Assembly (NCBI RefSeq): GCF_003054445.1
Contig: NC_042509.1
Location: 496,001 to 560,000, forward strand
From: Pichia kudriavzevii
Lineage: Eukaryota; Ascomycota; Pichiomycetes; Pichiales; Pichiaceae
Length of the DNA stretch: 64,000 bases
Direction of reading: 5' to 3'
Shown: positions 60,112 through 64,000 of the stretch, in pieces
Layout: each line of letters opens with the position of its first letter
Position numbering within the stretch: position 1 is the stretch's first letter
The notes under the pieces: generated by a model
What the model was told of the DNA's origin: nothing
The model's input: the letters and a program-made list of their open reading frames with translations, nothing else
Database searches by the model: none
Made by a program: the position numbers and the translations under genes

Positions 60112-61125
60112 ATGACTGTTTGGGAGAAAGGGGTAATGGACTTGGACGAATGTCTCGAGTCTCTCTATGCAGGAAAATTACTAAGCGAACCTGTTATTGA
60201 AATGCTAGCCTTTAAGGCAAAAGAATTGATGATACGAGATGGGAATATTGTCCATCTATCCTCTCCTGTTACAATGGTAGGAGATATACATGGACAGTTC
60301 TATGATCTGTTAGAGATATTCAAGATTGGTGGATATCCACCTGACACAAATTATTTGTTTCTAGGTGACTATGTTGACAGAGGATACCATTCGATTGAAA
60401 CTATATCATTATTAATAGTGCTTAAGTTGAAATACCCAAATCGTATAACGCTGATCCGAGGGAACCATGAATCGAGGCAAATTACAACAAACTATGGATT
60501 CTATACAGAATGTGTAACCAAATACGGCGGTGATTCCAAAGTTTGGTCGATTTTCACAGATCTTTTCGATTTTCTGGTGCTTTCGGCAATTGTGGATAAT
60601 CAATTGTTCTGTGTCCATGGCGGTTTGTCACCCAACGTTCAAACAATCGATTCCATCCAGGTTATCGATAGATTCAAGGAGATTCCACATGACGGACCAA
60701 TGGCGGATCTAATGTGGAGTGACCCTGATATAGAACTACTTAATTTTAGAATATCATCAAGAGGTGCAGGCTACCAATTTGGTATTAATGTTGTTAATAA
60801 ATTTTTGAAGGTCAATGGTGTCGAGAAGATATTCCGTGCCCACCAACTTTGTAATGATGGGTTTCAAGTATTTTGGAAAGGGAAAGTCAACACTGTCTGG
60901 TCAGCACCGAATTATTGTTACAGATGCGGGAACAAAGCTTCCATTTTGGAAGTCTATGATGATTCTGGAGATCCTGATAGTCTCAGATTTAATGTATTCG
61001 ATGCGTCCCCGGACAGTGAAAAAGAGTTTTTGCGGATTGAATCTGACAATATGGATCTGGAATTGGATATCGATGAAGGTCGACAAATGAATAAAAAGGC
61101 ACCATATGTGGAGTATTTTATGTAA
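60112..61125 (+). CDS. PPG1: PP2A-like protein phosphatase catalytic subunit PPG1
   Basis: Ppg1 is a PPP-family Ser/Thr phosphatase that acts with the Far complex in yeast (for example, restraining mitophagy) and was first linked to glycogen. The 337-residue protein shows GDIHGQFYDLLEIF, GDYVDRGYHS, IRGNHESRQITTNYGFYTEC, CVHGGLSPNVQTIDSI and the Ppg1-like RFKEIPHDGPMADLMWSDPD. It lines up better with Ppg1 (368 residues) than with Sit4 or Pph3. The C-terminus ends YFM where most of the family end YFL, the methylated leucine. It starts at ATG 60112 or at ATG 60136 (MDLDECLE), where Saccharomyces Ppg1 begins. It shares a divergent promoter with the SSK2-type gene. Confidence 0.93.
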   Translation: MTVWEKGVMDLDECLESLYAGKLLSEPVIEMLAFKAKELMIRDGNIVHLSSPVTMVGDIHGQFYDLLEIFKIGGYPPDTNYLFLGDYVDRGYHSIETISLLIVLKLKYPNRITLIRGNHESRQITTNYGFYTECVTKYGGDSKVWSIFTDLFDFLVLSAIVDNQLFCVHGGLSPNVQTIDSIQVIDRFKEIPHDGPMADLMWSDPDIELLNFRISSRGAGYQFGINVVNKFLKVNGVEKIFRAHQLCNDGFQVFWKGKVNTVWSAPNYCYRCGNKASILEVYDDSGDPDSLRFNVFDASPDSEKEFLRIESDNMDLELDIDEGRQMNKKAPYVEYFM

Positions 61126-61185
61126 CATGTTTCCTAATGCAGCCCCATTGTAAATGAGACGAACAAATAGAAAGCTGGCTCCAGC

Positions 61186-61407
61186 TTAAGCGTAATACAA
61201 CTCCAGGTTGGTTCCATCGTTGATCTCATAGTCTTGGAGCGTAATGTGGTCCTTGAACACCAAATACCCTTTCTTAAGAACTATCTTTTGAGCTGGAGTG
61301 CCGATTTGAAGGGCCAAGACCTTTTTGAAGTCGGAAATGGTGTCCTCTGGAAGACACTTTACAGCTATTTTTCTTCCTAGGCGGTCGTTGCACCAGATTT
61401 GGATCAT
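61186..61407 (-). CDS. HUB1: Ubiquitin-like modifier HUB1 (UBL5)
   Basis: Hub1 binds the spliceosome protein Snu66 and aids use of weak splice sites; it is not conjugated through a C-terminal Gly. The 73-residue protein reads [36 protein letters not shown]...KIVLKKG...LKDYEIND-type sequence to NLELYYA. This matches the family length (73) and the end YY plus one residue. A C14 run lies on the mRNA sense strand 16 bp upstream of the ATG (61423-61436 on the plus strand as G14). The frame is open further upstream, but only the part from ATG 61407 is conserved. Confidence 0.97.
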   Translation of the reverse strand: MIQIWCNDRLGRKIAVKCLPEDTISDFKKVLALQIGTPAQKIVLKKGYLVFKDHITLQDYEINDGTNLELYYA

Positions 61408-61644
61408 GTGCAATGTGTGTGTGGGGGGGGGGGGGGCTTTGGTTGTGAAAAATAACCTCTCTAGTAAAAGTTGGTAACAAGTTTGGTTTGATGAAGAAAT
61501 TTCAAAAAGTGTGAAATCCTGTTTTTTGTGGTTCGTGTAGGTTTGGAGCAAGTTACATTTATTTACACATCAACTTCAATATTGTCAATCCCTGTGGGTC
61601 TATTGAAAGCTCTATATTGCATCCGTGTATCTAATCCAACTCTA

Positions 61645-63243
61645 ATGAGCAGAACCCCTGTCACCCCGTCGATACCTTCATTTTCCCCCTCTTCTTATAA
61701 GAGGAGGTCTTTACAATCACCTTTTCTCACTGAATCAGCGGATACAGACAGTGATGGACAACTAAGTGAAAACAATAAGAAGAGCAACAACAATAATAAC
61801 AACGGTGATACCTATGAGGATAACCTGGAAGGCGAGTTGAGGAACGATGTAGATTCTAATTTCAAAATGCCACTGGGGCCTTCCCTCCACGTTAATAAAC
61901 GACAACACAAAAGAAACACTAGTACAGCAAGTATGAACTATACTCCACAGGTCATTGATAAGCCTCCCACTCCAGGGAATGGGCCTTTCAATTTTAGTCC
62001 GATGATGCTAAACAACAATTCTAACGAAGCATTGAGTGTTCCTACAGATAGGAAGACTTCGTATCGTCGTGGTCATAGGTACAAGCATTCCTCCGTTTCT
62101 ATGAACATGTTCCAGGATCCACAGAGGATAGCATCAATGCAGAAACCACATAATCTGCCCAAAACTTATACTGTCCCCGCATTCCAAGAAGTTAAGGGTA
62201 CAATTACTAGACAACAGAAGGTAAAACTAGTTGTATGCATTTTCCAATCATGCGTAGTGATGTGTGCCTACATTGGGGGGATGCAATATGGTAATGGACT
62301 AGACACCCTAGCTCACATCCTCTTCTATGATGTCATAAGTAATTTTAGTGAAGTTGCCATTAAAATTATGTCCAACTTTGAAGTTTGGAGAGTATCTAGT
62401 CTGAGATATCCATTTGGATTGGCAAGAATTGAGGTGTTGTTTGATTTCGCATTGGCAGTTTCTTTGTTGTTTGTGGGTCTTGACTTATTTAGTCATGTCG
62501 TTGAGGAGATGTTGATTGATTTGGTCGGCACCAATGGTGAAGCACATCCACATTCACATGGAGTCACAAAGGAAAATCCACATAGTCATCCAGAAGGGAT
62601 GAATGGATGGCTATACGTGGGGATTCTTGGTTTAGCTATAATAACAACAATTTTGACGTCGTATGTTGTACATGGTGATACAAGCACATCAAAACGGCCA
62701 AATGATGAAGTTGAGACTGAAGATAACGCAGTCCCAGCTGTGAAGAGAATCAGTTCTATCACTTTGAAAGAACCAATACGAGTTAGCACATTTAAAAGAG
62801 TCACATTGTATTTAAAAAAACACGGGTATATGCTTACAGGTGTCCACTTGAAAACCACTTCAATCCTATCTCTAGGTTATGCACTATTAGTGATAATAAC
62901 TTCGGGTATAAGTTCAACGTTTGTTATCATAGCTACTGCGATTGTTGTTACTGTCGTTGCATGGAGACAACTAAGCAAGAAAGGAAAGGTATTGCTGCTT
63001 GGAGGGGTTGATATCGCAAAGGTGGTTGATGCTATTGAGGGTATGGAATGCTTCAAAAGCGGTTACAGAGTCAGCGATGTAAAAATAGCTAGGGTTCATG
63101 GAGAATGTGATGTTTGTTTACTACGAGTAGAAATGAAGGGAGCCAGCAGTGATGATGAAGCCAAATTGAGATTCTATGCTGCGAGAACAATCAAGGAATC
63201 TATGGGAGATGTGGAGGTTACGGTTGATATTACCAGGTTATAG
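61645..63243 (+). CDS. ZRG17: Cation-diffusion-facilitator zinc transporter subunit ZRG17
   Basis: Zrg17 pairs with Msc2 to carry zinc into the ER. The 532-residue protein has a disordered, Ser/Pro/Asn-rich N-terminus (about 1-180) with the YKHSSVSMNMFQ motif shared with Zrg17. About six membrane segments follow (185-460) in the CDF pattern. A His-rich loop (GEAHPHSHGVTKENPHSHPEG) lies between TM4 and TM5, and a soluble C-terminal domain covers about 460-532. The usual metal-site acid and His of TM2 and TM5 are partly replaced (DVISNFSEV). That fits the non-transporting half of the Msc2-Zrg17 pair. Saccharomyces Zrg17 has 605 residues. The start is ATG 61645; the frame stays open upstream only to a GTG. 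Confidence 0.88.
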   Translation: MSRTPVTPSIPSFSPSSYKRRSLQSPFLTESADTDSDGQLSENNKKSNNNNNNGDTYEDNLEGELRNDVDSNFKMPLGPSLHVNKRQHKRNTSTASMNYTPQVIDKPPTPGNGPFNFSPMMLNNNSNEALSVPTDRKTSYRRGHRYKHSSVSMNMFQDPQRIASMQKPHNLPKTYTVPAFQEVKGTITRQQKVKLVVCIFQSCVVMCAYIGGMQYGNGLDTLAHILFYDVISNFSEVAIKIMSNFEVWRVSSLRYPFGLARIEVLFDFALAVSLLFVGLDLFSHVVEEMLIDLVGTNGEAHPHSHGVTKENPHSHPEGMNGWLYVGILGLAIITTILTSYVVHGDTSTSKRPNDEVETEDNAVPAVKRISSITLKEPIRVSTFKRVTLYLKKHGYMLTGVHLKTTSILSLGYALLVIITSGISSTFVIIATAIVVTVVAWRQLSKKGKVLLLGGVDIAKVVDAIEGMECFKSGYRVSDVKIARVHGECDVCLLRVEMKGASSDDEAKLRFYAARTIKESMGDVEVTVDITRL

Positions 63244-63893
63244 TATTATTATTTTCTTCTTTGCAATTGAGTGTATACTTTTACTACGACTTTGCTATTT
63301 ATTCTGTAGGGCAATCAGAGAAATAGTCCGTAGTTTCAAAACTTTTGATGGCTTAAATAATAAAAAATAGCCAGATAGAGTTAATTGATATAATATGCAC
63401 TTTTGGTAGTCGCAAAATGAACCAGCATCTAATTTTAAAAACAAATTTGCTGGAGAAAGCAAGTCTATTTCGCCTCTTGTAATTCCAGCAAGTTTTTTTA
63501 ATGTTTCACTCAACAATTCTGAATGCTCCAACTCCTTCAGTGTTCAGAAATGGACCCTTTGTTGCAAACAGAATTGAGTTGAGCTGAGGGTACAAAGAAA
63601 TATAGGTATCATTTCGATTCTATTGATTACATGATTATTATTATATTTTGTAGAACAAGTTTCTTAAAAACGGAAATAAGTTCCCTTTTATGCAGACTAC
63701 TGCGCTATAGACAACTGAAGGTCCCCTGTAACTCCAGCTTATGTATAACTGTTGCTATTAACTAATCAAAATTGGATGGCCCAGTTGTAAACTTACTCAA
63801 GTAAATCAGGAAAAACTTCCAGAAAAAAAACATTCAGCACTTAAGAAAGCAAGGTAGCAACCTCATCAATTTTTAATTCCATTTCAAATTGGA
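63244..63893. other. Intergenic, ZRG17 to edge gene
   Basis: This 650-bp AT-rich spacer has short frames on both strands without codon bias or similarity to known proteins. I see no RNA gene or repeat. Confidence 0.4.
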
Positions 63894-64000
63894 ATGGCAT
63901 GCCAAGAAGTTATCAAGCCAAATACTAGCAAGATTAACTTGGAAGGAGAATCTACCATAAAAAACACATCACTTGATAAGCAAAAAAAGTTTAAGTATCA
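63894..64000 (+). CDS. Possible 5' end of a gene running off the window
   Basis: From ATG 63894 the frame stays open to the last base (35 codons), beginning MACQEVIKPNTSKINLEGES. It is basic and polar with no signal peptide. I do not recognise it. The preceding context is GGAATG, and upstream AT-rich sequence would serve as a promoter. The open stretch is too short to prove a gene. Confidence 0.4.
   Translation, partial: MACQEVIKPNTSKINLEGESTIKNTSLDKQKKFKY

Overview
This window is nuclear chromosomal DNA from an ascomycete budding yeast, most likely a Pichiaceae species. Genes are dense and mostly intronless, and the proteins match a yeast core set: Pan3, Gpa1, TBP, Erb1, Kes1, Ssk2, Ppg1, Hub1, NADP-GDH. 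A complex I NDUFS6-type subunit is present, which Saccharomyces lacks. The tandem pair of nearly identical PDR-type ABC pumps, each with one intron, fits the ABC11/ABC1 pair of Pichia kudriavzevii (Candida krusei). That species call rests on memory of the family, not on a search.

Layout: 1-3490 is the 5' part of a Ty3/gypsy LTR retrotransposon on the minus strand, cut by the window edge and ending 6 bp from a tRNA-Tyr gene. An intron-containing tRNA-Tyr and a tRNA-Pro follow, 12 bp apart. From 4 to 16 kb lie PAN3, an unrecognised gene, GPA1, a glutaredoxin with a likely non-AUG mitochondrial extension, a NUS1-like gene, an FHA-domain tail-anchored protein and a MATE transporter. From 16 to 28 kb are a long promoter region and the two ABC pumps. 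From 28 to 40.5 kb are an SCC4/MAU2-like gene, SPT15 (TBP), a HAL3/SIS2-type protein, ERB1, an FMP30-like phospholipase, ECM31 and an NDUFS6-type subunit. A 20-bp minisatellite lies at 40.9-41.2 kb. From 41.4 to 63.2 kb are a PI31-like gene, a 6-phosphogluconolactonase, an LMBR1-family membrane protein, a mitochondrial PP2C, RSM19, ARL3, NFU1, histone H1, a POX18-like SCP2 protein, NADP-GDH, KES1, SSK2/22, PPG1, HUB1 and ZRG17. An open reading frame runs off the right edge.

Shared themes are: signalling (GPA1, SSK2, PPG1 and a possible Far9/10 partner); mitochondria (glutaredoxin, ECM31, NDUFS6, RSM19, NFU1, PP2C); CoA synthesis (ECM31 and HAL3/SIS2-type); and drug efflux (two ABC pumps and a MATE protein). 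Many reading frames have in-frame TTG or GTG codons upstream of the first ATG. I placed starts at ATG throughout and note the one gene where the non-AUG extension looks functional.

The points most worth a second look are: the 73-bp diverged island inside two otherwise almost identical ABC genes, whose identity begins exactly at the start codon; the non-AUG mitochondrial presequence on the glutaredoxin; the tRNA pair with no terminator between them; the 120-residue activation segment of the SSK2-type kinase; and three copies of a 10-bp CG palindrome.
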